A stretch of 21,555 nucleotides of DNA from a virus. The notes beneath the pieces are model-generated. The model was not told where the DNA came from. It saw only the letters and a list, made by a program, of their open reading frames with translations, and made no database searches. The stretch spans positions 1 to 21,555 of IMG/VR virus record IMGVR_UViG_3300031688_000161; one strand, 5' to 3'. Position 1 is the stretch's first letter, and each line of letters begins with the position of its first letter. Both the position numbers and the translations under genes were made by a program. Shown here piece after piece: positions 9,601 through 15,186 of the stretch.

Positions 9601-10608
9601 AATTTCTTTGATCAGACGGCTGGATTAGTAAACGGGGATACAACGGTCAGTTTTACCAACGTACCAACAAACGCTTACTGGCAGTATTCTTTTGTACCCA
9701 AGGTTGCATCCAGTTACTCTTTCACTCTGGGTAACGTAGCACTTCTCAACCAAGACTCTACAAACATTAGCCAACCTTATGGTCTTTTTGTAAAACAAGA
9801 CGGTTTGCGTATTTACTCATGTGACGACAGTTCCGACACTATCAAGCAACTAAATTACGCTAAAGCTTGGGATTTTACATCGAGCTCAGTTTTAAGGCAG
9901 ACTACGGGTATGGGTTTCCAGCCTGCTGGTATTTTCTTTAAGCCAGACGGTCTTACTTTCTACACAATGAATTACAACGGCTCTGTAAGACAGTACACTT
10001 TAAGTACAGCTTGGGATATACAATCGTCACGAACTCAAGTTTATACTACTAGCGTTTCTGGCAGGTACGGCAAGGACCTCTGGTTCAACAACACTGGCAC
10101 AAGAATGTTTGTGTTCGGTGAAACGCATGGCGTCTCTCAATTCTCATTAAGCTCAGCTTGGAATGTTAACTCGGCAAGTTTTGTGCGCTCTAAAAAGTTT
10201 TCTTCACCTCGTACAGTAGACCTTTGGGGTGGCGCTTTAAGTCAGGATGGGACAAAACTGTATACTATTGGGCGAGACGGGCCACAAAAAGTAGAAAGAT
10301 TTAACTTGAGTACGGCTTGGAATATAAGCACAGCCAGCTTTGTAGATTCCTTTTCCCACCAAGGCGGCGCTATTTCAGGGGGTATGGACTTATCAGATGA
10401 TGGGTCACGATATACGACTATTTCGTTGAGCTATGGTGGCTCTATGAAAACTTGGGTTGCGGGACCAGTAGCATCAGCAACATTCCCATCTTCAATTACC
10501 AACCCTGCTAGCTTACCCAGTACCGAACTCAACGGTTTATATACAATAGACTTCCAGACTAATAATGGCGGCACGGATGTGCAAATTATAGGAGTTTCAG
10601 AAACATGA
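6649..10608 (+). CDS. Tail fibre protein with T7 gp17-type N-terminus, tandem repeats and propeller-like tip
   Basis: 1319 residues. Residues 1-135 match the virion-anchoring domain of T7 fibres (SYTVAQGVVQTTFTVPFEFF, later RSVALERTTDF). Residues 185-247 are 10-residue repeats of the TTVAGISANV type; 248-343 are eight 12-residue repeats of the DIVSDLNALATS type; 344-580 return to the 10-residue type and contain a duplicated 113-residue module. These probably form a long trimeric shaft. Residues 620-820 hold phage-fibre motifs (KLDGIESGATADQTKADI, LDGQQGSYYT). Residues 1043-1267 contain about five blade-like repeats with a PDG or QDG turn and a later Ser-x-AW(D/N) element, suggesting a beta-propeller receptor-binding tip. 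The last four bases (ATGA) overlap the chaperone gene. Role: host recognition at the tail. High confidence for fibre, moderate for the propeller. Confidence 0.93.
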   Translation: MTIDISDNNPRASYTVAQGVVQTTFTVPFEFFEDADVSVYLDDVLKTQGSHYTLSASTVTMSVTGATGGSSVVLVRSVALERTTDFVAGQDINRASLNQQLDTIVAQVSDLKDKADRTVHLSNSEVAPSMLLTSDRKGKVMAFNATTGAVEAGPTISDVQSVANAAADIQTLAHIEDGTDATDVIQTVAGISANVTTVGGIAANVTTVAGNTSNINTVAGNNANVTTVAGISADVTAVAGKAALITTDFVSDLNALAVTDVISDINLLATSDIVSDLNALATSDIISDLNTLATSDIVSDINTLATNDIVGDLNLLATSDFVADLNLMATAAAVADLSTVADNDANITTVAGISSDVTTVSGISSAVTTVAADGTDIGVVAGISSNVSTVSGVSGNVTTVAGISGNVTTVAGISANVTAVAGDAADIGTVATDLAGSDNIGTVAGSISNVNTVGGSISNVNTVAGINANVTTVAGISSDVSTVAADGTDIGVVSGISSDVSTVSGISGNVTTVAGISSNVSSVAGIAANVTSVAGDEADIGVVAGDLAGSDTIGTVAGAISNVNTVSGSIASVNTVASNLTTVNDFAARYRSGATDPTSNNDEGDLFYNTTSDSLKVYTGSAWEQGVTAGSGFLPLTGGGLTGNLTFSSTQTVDGRDLSVDGTKLDGIESGATADQTKADIDALNINADLLDGQQGSYYTGYTDTAVSNLVDSSPAALNTLNELAAALGDDANFATTTATSLGEKLPKAGGAMTGAITTNSTFDGRNVSVDGAKLDGIEAGANVTDTANVVAALTAGSNITIAANGTIAGAAQYTHPTHAGDDASVDTGALSGATVISDLDFNITTDTLGHVTDANATVATRNLTLANLGYTGATNANYITNNNQLSNGAGYTTSVGDITGVTAGTNLTGGGSSGGVTVNLTASPNITSLSVGSSEVISSGRQLKNIASIDATTATAIGAAGVGGGYDPVTVTGNAPSLNVGNNNFFDQTAGLVNGDTTVSFTNVPTNAYWQYSFVPKVASSYSFTLGNVALLNQDSTNISQPYGLFVKQDGLRIYSCDDSSDTIKQLNYAKAWDFTSSSVLRQTTGMGFQPAGIFFKPDGLTFYTMNYNGSVRQYTLSTAWDIQSSRTQVYTTSVSGRYGKDLWFNNTGTRMFVFGETHGVSQFSLSSAWNVNSASFVRSKKFSSPRTVDLWGGALSQDGTKLYTIGRDGPQKVERFNLSTAWNISTASFVDSFSHQGGAISGGMDLSDDGSRYTTISLSYGGSMKTWVAGPVASATFPSSITNPASLPSTELNGLYTIDFQTNNGGTDVQIIGVSET
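7201..7389 (+). repeat. 10-residue (30-base) repeats in fibre shaft, first block
   Basis: Protein-level tandem repeat of the form TTVAGISANV, about six copies. Codons differ between copies (Ser as tca, tcc, tct or agc; Ile as ata, att or atc), so the protein pattern is much better kept than the DNA. Confidence 0.85.
7390..7677 (+). repeat. Eight 12-residue (36-base) repeats in fibre shaft
   Basis: Exactly 288 bases encode eight units from DFVSDLNALAVT to AAVADLSTVADN, consensus DIVSDLNALATS. The period changes from 10 to 12 residues and back, which marks a distinct shaft segment. Confidence 0.88.
7753..8400 (+). repeat. Duplicated 113-residue module in fibre shaft
   Basis: The module beginning TVAADGTDIGVV at 7753 recurs 339 bases later at 8092. 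Both copies run through VSTVSG, NVTTVAGIS, VAGD-ADIG, DLAGSD-IGTVAG and SISNVNTV-type elements in the same order. This is a higher-order tandem duplication laid over the 10-residue repeats. Confidence 0.8.
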
Positions 10609-11024
10609 GTATTGAACTAGTCAAAATAGTTGATGGTACACCTATTCAGTACGGCACGTCTGAATTTCGTGCGGATAATAAATACACGACTTACGGAGAA
10701 CATGTATCAGATGCGCATCTAAATGCTCAAGATGTGTATAGAGTGCAGAGTGGCGTCAAGCCTGATGAGGCAGTGGGGTTTGATGTGGTCGAGGATGGCT
10801 TCCCTGTTCTTACTGAAGGTGTTTGGTTGCAGAATTATACCTCTGTAGCGAAGGGTGCTGATGATGCACGTACCTTGCGTAACGACCTCCTAACCGAAAC
10901 AGACTGGTGCGCTAACTCTGATGTTATAATGTCAGACGACATGACGACATACCGTCAGGCACTACGTGACATCACGGACCAAGATGGTTTCCCAACTAAC
11001 ATTACATGGCCTACGAAGCCGTAA
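10605..11024 (+). CDS. Tail fibre assembly chaperone (Phage_tail_APC type)
   Basis: 139 residues, start overlapping the fibre stop as ATGA. The C-terminal 48 residues (from 92) carry the hallmark of phage tail assembly chaperones: RNDLLTETDW, then YRQALRDI, then GFPTNITWP. Proteins with this ending are usually encoded directly after the fibre and assist its folding or trimerisation without entering the virion. The N-terminal 90 residues are less characteristic and may contact this particular fibre. The overlap with the fibre gene implies coupled translation, as expected for a chaperone and its client. The C-terminal motif makes the call strong; exact substrate specificity is inferred from position. 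Confidence 0.85.
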   Translation: MSIELVKIVDGTPIQYGTSEFRADNKYTTYGEHVSDAHLNAQDVYRVQSGVKPDEAVGFDVVEDGFPVLTEGVWLQNYTSVAKGADDARTLRNDLLTETDWCANSDVIMSDDMTTYRQALRDITDQDGFPTNITWPTKP

Positions 11025-11037
11025 CTGAGGTCAAGCA

Positions 11038-11232
11038 ATGGATAAGAGAACAGTAGCATCGGCGCATGAGCGCATTGACGGCCTTGAAAAAGAGGTGATT
11101 GCTATAAAGACTGAGGTTAAAATCCAGTTCAAGGATTTGTTTACTCGCGTTAAGCGCATGGAATCTATCATGCTTGCAGCCACTGGCTCTATCATTGCAC
11201 TCTTAGTAACTGTGCTAATGAAAATGGGATAG
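11038..11232 (+). CDS. XhlA-like small membrane protein of the lysis cassette
   Basis: 64 residues. Residues 8-42 form an amphipathic, heptad-like helix (HERIDGLEKEVIAIKTEV) and residues 43-62 a single hydrophobic membrane segment (IMLAATGSIIALLVTVLM). This coiled-coil-plus-TM layout is that of haemolysin XhlA, which cooperates with holins in cell lysis in Bacillus prophage PBSX and relatives. GAGGT six bases before the ATG supports the start. It opens the lysis cassette that ends with holin and endolysin. It could also be an inner-membrane accessory without lytic function; similarity is in architecture more than in specific residues. Confidence 0.65.
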   Translation: MDKRTVASAHERIDGLEKEVIAIKTEVKIQFKDLFTRVKRMESIMLAATGSIIALLVTVLMKMG

Positions 11233-11241
11233 GCTTTAGCT

Positions 11242-11709
11242 ATGGCTGTGCTTGAAACAATCATGGCAGCCAACGCAGCGTATGGGGTCATCAAGACCTG
11301 CTTAGCGAATGGCCGCGAGGTCAAAGGCATGGTGGGTCACGTTGGAAAGTTCCTCAATGCCGAAGCTGATCTTAAAGACGCAGTAGAACGTAAGAAGAAA
11401 AATCCTCTTACAGCTATAACAGGTGGGGCCGAGGGTGATTGGGAAGAGTTCCAAGCCCTTGAAGACATTAAGGAAAAGCGACGTGAGCTCGAGTCTTGGT
11501 GCAGATTGTATGCGCCTTCTGGCACTTGGGACCGCTGGATAGCTTGGCAGGCTGAAGCGCGTAAGGCTCGCCGTGCAGCGCAGAAGCAAAAAGAAAAAGA
11601 ACGCGCAGAGCTAATGCAAGCTATCGCTTGGTCCTTGAGTGGGCTGGCTAGTCTTGGTGGCGTTGGTGCGTTGTTGTTTTTTCTTGGTCGATACATGGAG
11701 AAGTGGTGA
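11242..11709 (+). CDS. Conserved phage protein with charged helix and C-terminal membrane anchor
   Basis: 155 residues. The N-terminal 40 residues are mildly hydrophobic; residues 41-102 are helical with several Trp; residues 104-124 are a highly charged helix (ARKARRAAQKQKEKE); residues 127-149 form one transmembrane segment (IAWSLSGLASLGGVGALLFFL). This resembles unnamed proteins I recall from marine phages that sit next to lysis genes. A C-terminal anchor with a basic cytoplasmic helix could suit a holin regulator, antiholin or spanin-like part, but no diagnostic motif is present and no function is assigned. Its TGA overlaps the next start (ATGTGG at 11709). Confidence 0.7.
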   Translation: MAVLETIMAANAAYGVIKTCLANGREVKGMVGHVGKFLNAEADLKDAVERKKKNPLTAITGGAEGDWEEFQALEDIKEKRRELESWCRLYAPSGTWDRWIAWQAEARKARRAAQKQKEKERAELMQAIAWSLSGLASLGGVGALLFFLGRYMEKW

Positions 11710-11873
11710 TGTGGGTTCTCGTCTGGATGCAGCTAACAACCGTCGTTACGCACTTCGAGATCGGTCAGTACGTTTCCGAAAATGATTGCTTTACTCAACT
11801 GACAAAGGCAACTGTACTCGTGACCAAGAACAATGAGTACCTGCATTGCTTTAGGATTAAGGTTGATGGCTAA
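11709..11873 (+). CDS. Small protein with two cysteines and hydrophobic N-terminus
   Basis: 54 residues, MWVLVWMQLTTVVTHFEIGQ at the start and DCFTQLTKATVLV then YLHCFRIK later. The ATG overlaps the preceding TGA (TGATG), giving translational coupling. The N-terminus is hydrophobic enough for a weak signal or membrane anchor, and the two cysteines (C27, C47) could form a disulphide in the periplasm. Small proteins of this layout accompany lysis genes in marine phages. Function unknown; a minor spanin-like or envelope role is only a guess. Confidence 0.6.
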   Translation: MWVLVWMQLTTVVTHFEIGQYVSENDCFTQLTKATVLVTKNNEYLHCFRIKVDG

Positions 11874-11874
11874 T

Positions 11875-12000
11875 ATGAAAGATGCAGAAATTATTAGTCT
11901 GTTTGATAAGAACCTAGAAGTTGTCATTGAAGGGCTAGCTGCCAAGTCGGGTCGCAATTTTGCAGAGGTTTTAAAACTCTTACAGTCGAAAAGGAATTGA
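11875..12000 (+). CDS. 41-residue protein in lysis cassette
   Basis: The frame starts one base after the previous stop (TAATATG) and ends one base before the next ATG, so it fills the gap exactly between two genes. The product (start MKDAEIISLFDKNLEVVIEG) is a soluble, probably helical peptide with no known motif. The tight tiling is the main argument that it is expressed. Its 3' end contains the AAGGA site that serves the next gene. Confidence 0.5.
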   Translation: MKDAEIISLFDKNLEVVIEGLAAKSGRNFAEVLKLLQSKRN

Positions 12001-12001
12001 T

Positions 12002-12313
12002 ATGACACAGTTCGAGAAAGCTGACCTAAACAAAAACGGAAAGATCGACGAGGTTGAGTGGCAAAAGCTGGCGCTCGAAGATCGTTGGCGAGAGATGAAT
12101 GACAATGACGCTAAGCGCGACACACAGCGCCGCCTGACCACAGCTTGTGCTGCTGGTATGCTGTTGTACCCCTTTGCTATCGTAGCGGCCTCTGCGCTTG
12201 GCTTAGACAGTGCTGCTAAATTGATCGCTGATATCGCTACTGTGTATGTTGTTGCTGCGTCAGGTGTTGTCGCTGCTTACTTTGGGTTCAATGCGATGGA
12301 GGCTAAGAAATGA
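12002..12313 (+). CDS. EF-hand-like small membrane protein of lysis cassette
   Basis: 103 residues. Residues 8-19 (DLNKNGKIDEVE) match an EF-hand calcium loop at most ligand positions (D8, N10, N12, K14 backbone, E19). A charged stretch follows (residues 20-44), then two membrane segments at about 47-69 and 71-96. Start supported by AAGGA seven bases upstream. The gene overlaps the holin by ATGA. Two TMs beside a holin suggest a second holin, antiholin or membrane regulator; the EF-hand-like loop hints at a calcium-sensitive or simply acidic cytoplasmic head. A single unpaired EF-hand motif is weak evidence of calcium binding. Confidence 0.7.
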   Translation: MTQFEKADLNKNGKIDEVEWQKLALEDRWREMNDNDAKRDTQRRLTTACAAGMLLYPFAIVAASALGLDSAAKLIADIATVYVVAASGVVAAYFGFNAMEAKK

Positions 12314-12654
12314 TTGGTGCAATACTAACTAGCGTTGTCGGTCTGGCAACCAGCGTGATCGACGGCAAGACTGCTGTTAAGAAAGCTGAAGCTGAGACCA
12401 AGATGAAGATCGCCACTGGTGAAATCTCTTGGGAGCAGTCAGCTATCGAGGCAAGCAGGGATAGCTGGAAGGATGAAGCATGGACTGTCGCGTTTATCGC
12501 CATCGTTATCGGGAGTTTCATTCCGCCATTGCAGCCGTACATGGCAGAAGGTTTCGCGAACTTAGAGCGCGCACCAAGCTGGTTTCAATGGGCTATGTAT
12601 GCAAGCATCGCCGCAAGTTTTGGTATCAGAACTATGAAAGGGTTTAAGAAATGA
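12310..12654 (+). CDS. Holin, 3-TM gene-transfer-agent type
   Basis: 114 residues. The conserved DSWKDEAW (residues 51-58) followed by a membrane segment (58-74, with a PP turn at its end), a loop, and W91-to-G105 as a further membrane segment ending in ASFGIRTMKGF match the family 'holin of 3TMs, for gene-transfer release' (PF11351), first associated with alphaproteobacterial gene transfer agents. The N-terminus (1-17) is the third hydrophobic helix. Role: inner-membrane hole formation that releases the endolysin. ATGA overlaps join it to the gene before and to the endolysin after it. Confidence 0.85.
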   Translation: MIGAILTSVVGLATSVIDGKTAVKKAEAETKMKIATGEISWEQSAIEASRDSWKDEAWTVAFIAIVIGSFIPPLQPYMAEGFANLERAPSWFQWAMYASIAASFGIRTMKGFKK

Positions 12655-13106
12655 CTTACAAACTATCACAGCGCAGCCTTGATCGGCTTGAGGGCGTAGA
12701 TGAGCGGCTGGTTGCTGTCGTCAAGCAGGCCATCACAACCACCAAGATTGACTTCGGTGTTATCCAAGGCATGCGAACGCTTGAGATGCAGAAGGCACTG
12801 GTTGCTAAGGGTGCGTCACAGACCATGAAGTCTAAGCACCTCACGGGTCATGCTGTTGATCTCATGGCATACATCGAAGGTCGTGGCTCATGGGAGCTCA
12901 ACCTGTACGATGATCTTGCTGATGCAATGAAAGAGGCTGGCGATACGCTGGGTGTTCGGCTTCGTTGGGGTGCAGCTTGGCACATCAATGACCTACGCAA
13001 GTGGGAGTACACGATGGAGGGTGCAATGAATAGCTACATTGATTTGCGCAGATCACAGGGTCGTAGGCCGTTTATTGATGGACCTCACTTTGAGTTGGTA
13101 GTATAA
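12651..13106 (+). CDS. Endolysin, peptidase M15 (VanY / L-alanyl-D-glutamate peptidase type)
   Basis: 151 residues, start overlapping the holin stop (ATGA). It contains the M15 zinc signature SKHLTGHAVDL at 61-71, giving zinc ligands H63 and D70, and DGPHFEL at 143-149, giving H146. The RWGAAWH stretch at 105-111 is the usual loop near the active site. The family cleaves peptide cross-links or L-Ala-D-Glu bonds of peptidoglycan; in phages such as T5 these are endolysins. No signal peptide is seen, so export would depend on the neighbouring holin. The domain fills the whole protein, with no separate wall-binding domain, as is usual for Gram-negative hosts. Confidence 0.93.
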   Translation: MTYKLSQRSLDRLEGVDERLVAVVKQAITTTKIDFGVIQGMRTLEMQKALVAKGASQTMKSKHLTGHAVDLMAYIEGRGSWELNLYDDLADAMKEAGDTLGVRLRWGAAWHINDLRKWEYTMEGAMNSYIDLRRSQGRRPFIDGPHFELVV

Positions 13107-13179
13107 AATATTGTGGCTGGGGTTTTCTTTAACCTTTTGACAGATTGCGTTGGTAGAATCTAATGCCCCAGTCACACGA
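13107..13179. terminator. Convergent intergenic region with 11-bp inverted repeat
   Basis: The + and - blocks end facing each other across 73 bases. TGTGGCTGGGG (13112-13122) pairs with CCCCAGTCACA (13166-13176) with one G-U pair. Within the 43-base loop is a small GGTT/AACC hairpin followed by TTTT on the + strand; the - strand has ATATTTTATA after the large stem. This could end transcription from both sides, though the loop is long and neither arrangement is a textbook terminator. Confidence 0.4.
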
Positions 13180-13662
13180 TTACTCTGTCACAAAACACCT
13201 AGGCGTTGCAGCCCATAGTATTATCGTTGCTCTTGTTTGGTCTGGCCTGCCGTGAACCTCAGCCCTTGCGATTCTTCCGTCATTGAATAACCTTTGCGCT
13301 GCGTTGCCAGCCGTTCGGTGCTCGATACCTAAATCTTCAGCGATGTCTTTTGTTGTGAGATACCCTCCCTTAGAATCTATAATGAACTCTAAGATAGCAG
13401 CATCAGGTGTGCTCGGCTGCACTGCATCAACCTCAGGTTTATCTTCCATCTCTTTGATAGAAATGCACTGCCACGGAGTTGTGTTGTTAGCGCCGTTCTT
13501 AGGGTTAACAACTAGTTGTCCTCTTACACTGATGCCGACCTCTAGTTTCTGCAATAGCGCAACGAACGGTGGGATGAATACTTGCTCACCTGTTTCTCTG
13601 CATACAGCGAAGGCAAAGCCACGAGTGTGCACGTTCGAGATAATCATTTCTTGGTATTCCAT
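13180..13662 (-). CDS. OB-fold/cold-shock-like plus winged-helix DNA-binding protein
   Basis: 160 residues. The N-terminal part (5-72) has a cold-shock-like pattern: RGFAFAVCRETGEQVFIPP followed by LEVGISVRGQLVV, typical of a small nucleic-acid-binding barrel. Residues 88-152 look like a winged helix (AAILEFIIDSKGGYLTTKDIAEDLGIEHRTAGNAAQRL in outline, then a beta wing around ATIILW). Start ATG is preceded by AAGGA, and the gene follows the DnaA-like gene by one base. It is the last gene of the - strand block. A phage transcription regulator or late switch is plausible; no target is evident and no named family is assigned. Confidence 0.7.
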   Translation of the reverse strand: MEYQEMIISNVHTRGFAFAVCRETGEQVFIPPFVALLQKLEVGISVRGQLVVNPKNGANNTTPWQCISIKEMEDKPEVDAVQPSTPDAAILEFIIDSKGGYLTTKDIAEDLGIEHRTAGNAAQRLFNDGRIARAEVHGRPDQTRATIILWAATPRCFVTE

Positions 13663-13663
13663 A

Positions 13664-14299
13664 TTAAGATTCCTTCTGAGTTTCGTTGAAGTAGATGTCC
13701 GTCAGGTAGTCAGCCATGCACTCAACCACGCATGAGTAATTAGATTTTACTGAGATGTTCACGAAGTATTCGCGCACCTCTTTGCTCATGTGTGACTCCA
13801 TCATCTCTGATGTACTGCCGAGTCGTGTGCCGTGCGCTCGGATCATATCTCTAAGTGACCGCGGGTTGCTCCTCCACTTCGTGCGCTGGACGAGGAAAGA
13901 TGGTACGTCACCTCTTATTCTTGCGCGTCGGATTATAGAGGTCACGGTTGTGTACTTCACGTTAAGGTCCGCTGATATTTTTTTAGGTGGGACCCCTGAC
14001 CTACTCAAAGAAACTATCTTCTCGTAACGCTCGTGTGATTCTTGGTTCTTCATGCGTCGGCCTGACTCAAGGTCAGCTTTGAAAACCTTAACGCCCTGAG
14101 AAACTGTTGAGTCATCGAGGTTAAAGAAGTCAGCGATCTCAGACTTCGGGTATCCCATCTCTAGTGCTTCGTGCATTGCTTTGCGCCGAGCCCATACTAG
14201 CTCAGGATACTGTCTCTTCTCTAGCACTGCATTGACTGGGAGTTGGTACTCTTCTGCGATGGTCTCAACGATTTCTTGTATTGTTAATTCGTAATGCAT
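13664..14299 (-). CDS. DnaA domain IV-like protein with second helix-turn-helix
   Basis: 211 residues. Residues 5-77 follow the DNA-binding domain IV of DnaA: LTIQEIVETIAEEYQLPVNA, KRQYPELVWARRKAM, then EIADFFNLDDSTV where DnaA has IG-FG-RDHTTV. Residues 92-128 form another HTH (YEKIVSLSRSGVPPKKISAD then TTVTSIIRRAR). The AAA+ ATPase of DnaA is absent, so it cannot open an origin by itself as DnaA does. AGGA lies about seven bases before the ATG. Possible roles: binding DnaA boxes to block or redirect host initiation, or a phage regulator built from that fold. The DnaA resemblance is clear by eye; the function is inferred. Confidence 0.75.
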   Translation of the reverse strand: MHYELTIQEIVETIAEEYQLPVNAVLEKRQYPELVWARRKAMHEALEMGYPKSEIADFFNLDDSTVSQGVKVFKADLESGRRMKNQESHERYEKIVSLSRSGVPPKKISADLNVKYTTVTSIIRRARIRGDVPSFLVQRTKWRSNPRSLRDMIRAHGTRLGSTSEMMESHMSKEVREYFVNISVKSNYSCVVECMADYLTDIYFNETQKES

Positions 14300-14319
14300 A
14301 TTTTTTCCTATCGTAATGT

Positions 14320-14337
14320 GCGGGGCCGAAGCCCCGC
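14320..14337 (-). promoter_or_regulatory. UUCG-capped GC hairpin between SSB-like and DnaA-like genes
   Basis: Read on the transcribed strand the sequence is GCGGGGC-TTCG-GCCCCGC, a perfect 7-bp GC stem closed by a UUCG tetraloop, followed by ACATTACG with no U-tract. It lies between the SSB-like stop and the Shine-Dalgarno site of the DnaA-like gene. Likely an mRNA stabiliser, processing site or partial terminator; the missing U-run argues against a simple intrinsic terminator. Confidence 0.65.
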
Positions 14338-14343
14338 TTGTAA

Positions 14344-14718
14344 TCAGAACGGTATGTCATCACCGCCGAGATCAATAGATGCTACCTGTGCAGGCTGTGA
14401 TTGCTGCTGCGGCTCAGACACATTGAATGTCATGTAAGGCTTGCCGTCTTTCATTTTGCGCCATGCAGCTAGACGTTTGAACTCATTGAATGGGCCTGTG
14501 TAATCAGGCGCTGCTTCGTTACCTTTCTTGTCGTTCTCGAATAAGACGCCGATCTTTTCGTACACCTCGATAACGTTCTTGCCATCGCGTGTTGTGTCCT
14601 TAGTGAACGTGACCTTACGATCTATCCCACCGTCATTGATCTTACCTTGAAGGATCAGCTTCTGTGTTTCGAATGGCGCGAAGGCTGCGCCGCGGTTAGT
14701 GTTGTCATAGTCTGCCAT
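14344..14718 (-). CDS. DUF736-like protein with SSB-type acidic tail
   Basis: 124 residues from the ATG at 14718, which has AAGGAG eight bases upstream; a longer frame to 14760 would add 14 unlikely residues and run into the ERF gene. The N-terminus MADYDNTNRGAAF is the opening seen in DUF736 proteins, and the middle (VTFTKDTTRDGKNVIEVYEK; later KMKDGKPYMTFNV) fits a small beta barrel. The last residues, DLGGDDIPF, are the acidic tip by which bacterial SSB recruits partner proteins. So this is probably a phage single-strand-binding protein working with the adjacent annealase and exonuclease. The Gln-rich linker before the tip is also SSB-like. Overall SSB similarity outside the tail is weak. 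Confidence 0.75.
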   Translation of the reverse strand: MADYDNTNRGAAFAPFETQKLILQGKINDGGIDRKVTFTKDTTRDGKNVIEVYEKIGVLFENDKKGNEAAPDYTGPFNEFKRLAAWRKMKDGKPYMTFNVSEPQQQSQPAQVASIDLGGDDIPF

Positions 14719-14753
14719 GCTTCTGGCTCCTTGTTGTCGGGTTGCCCCGTGGT

Positions 14754-15176
14754 TTACCACCCGCCTGATGCAGGTGTATCTTCTGATGAACGGCTCTTGT
14801 CTTGCTTGGCTGCTAGGTTTCCGTCGTCATCTTCTGGTGCAAGACAGGCCATGCCTAGTAATCCGTAGCGCCGTGCGTACGTGATTGCGCTGCCTAGTCC
14901 TTGCATGTCTTGCTTGCTAAGAACGAGGTACACAAGGCTCGAGAACGTGGTGCCTGATGAGTGCAGTATCTTAGTCTCTACGTACATCCCGAGCTCGTCG
15001 CGTCCGCAAGGTTGCATTACTGCGAAGCCGTGCTCTTGGAATACCTTAGACGTTGCGTCGATCACTGCTTCGAGTGAGGCGTAACGGTTCTTGAAGTGCG
15101 GGTTCAAGCTGTCTTTCTTGACTGACTCCATAGATTGCTGTGCTTTGATCAGTGCTTTGATTGCTGTGTCGCTCAT
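14754..15176 (-). CDS. erf: ERF-family single-strand annealing protein
   Basis: 140 residues. The ERF core is clear: KNRYASLEAVIDA near residue 30 and DMQGLGSAITYARRYGLLGM near residue 90, followed by the usual acidic stretch (EDDDGN). AAGGAG precedes the ATG by six bases. ERF proteins (named from phage P22) anneal complementary single strands and pair with a 5'-3' exonuclease; here the exonuclease gene is ten bases upstream and the SSB-like gene directly downstream. The protein is shorter than P22 Erf (about 200 residues) and ends in a short disordered tail (SSEDTPASGGW). Confidence 0.9.
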   Translation of the reverse strand: MSDTAIKALIKAQQSMESVKKDSLNPHFKNRYASLEAVIDATSKVFQEHGFAVMQPCGRDELGMYVETKILHSSGTTFSSLVYLVLSKQDMQGLGSAITYARRYGLLGMACLAPEDDDGNLAAKQDKSRSSEDTPASGGW

Positions 15177-15186
15177 GTTTATCTCC

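Noticed and set aside
14719-14760. Longer start for the SSB-like protein
   Set aside because: The ATG at 14718 has AAGGAG at ideal spacing and begins with the conserved MADYDNTNRG; the extension overlaps the ERF stop and has no ribosome site.
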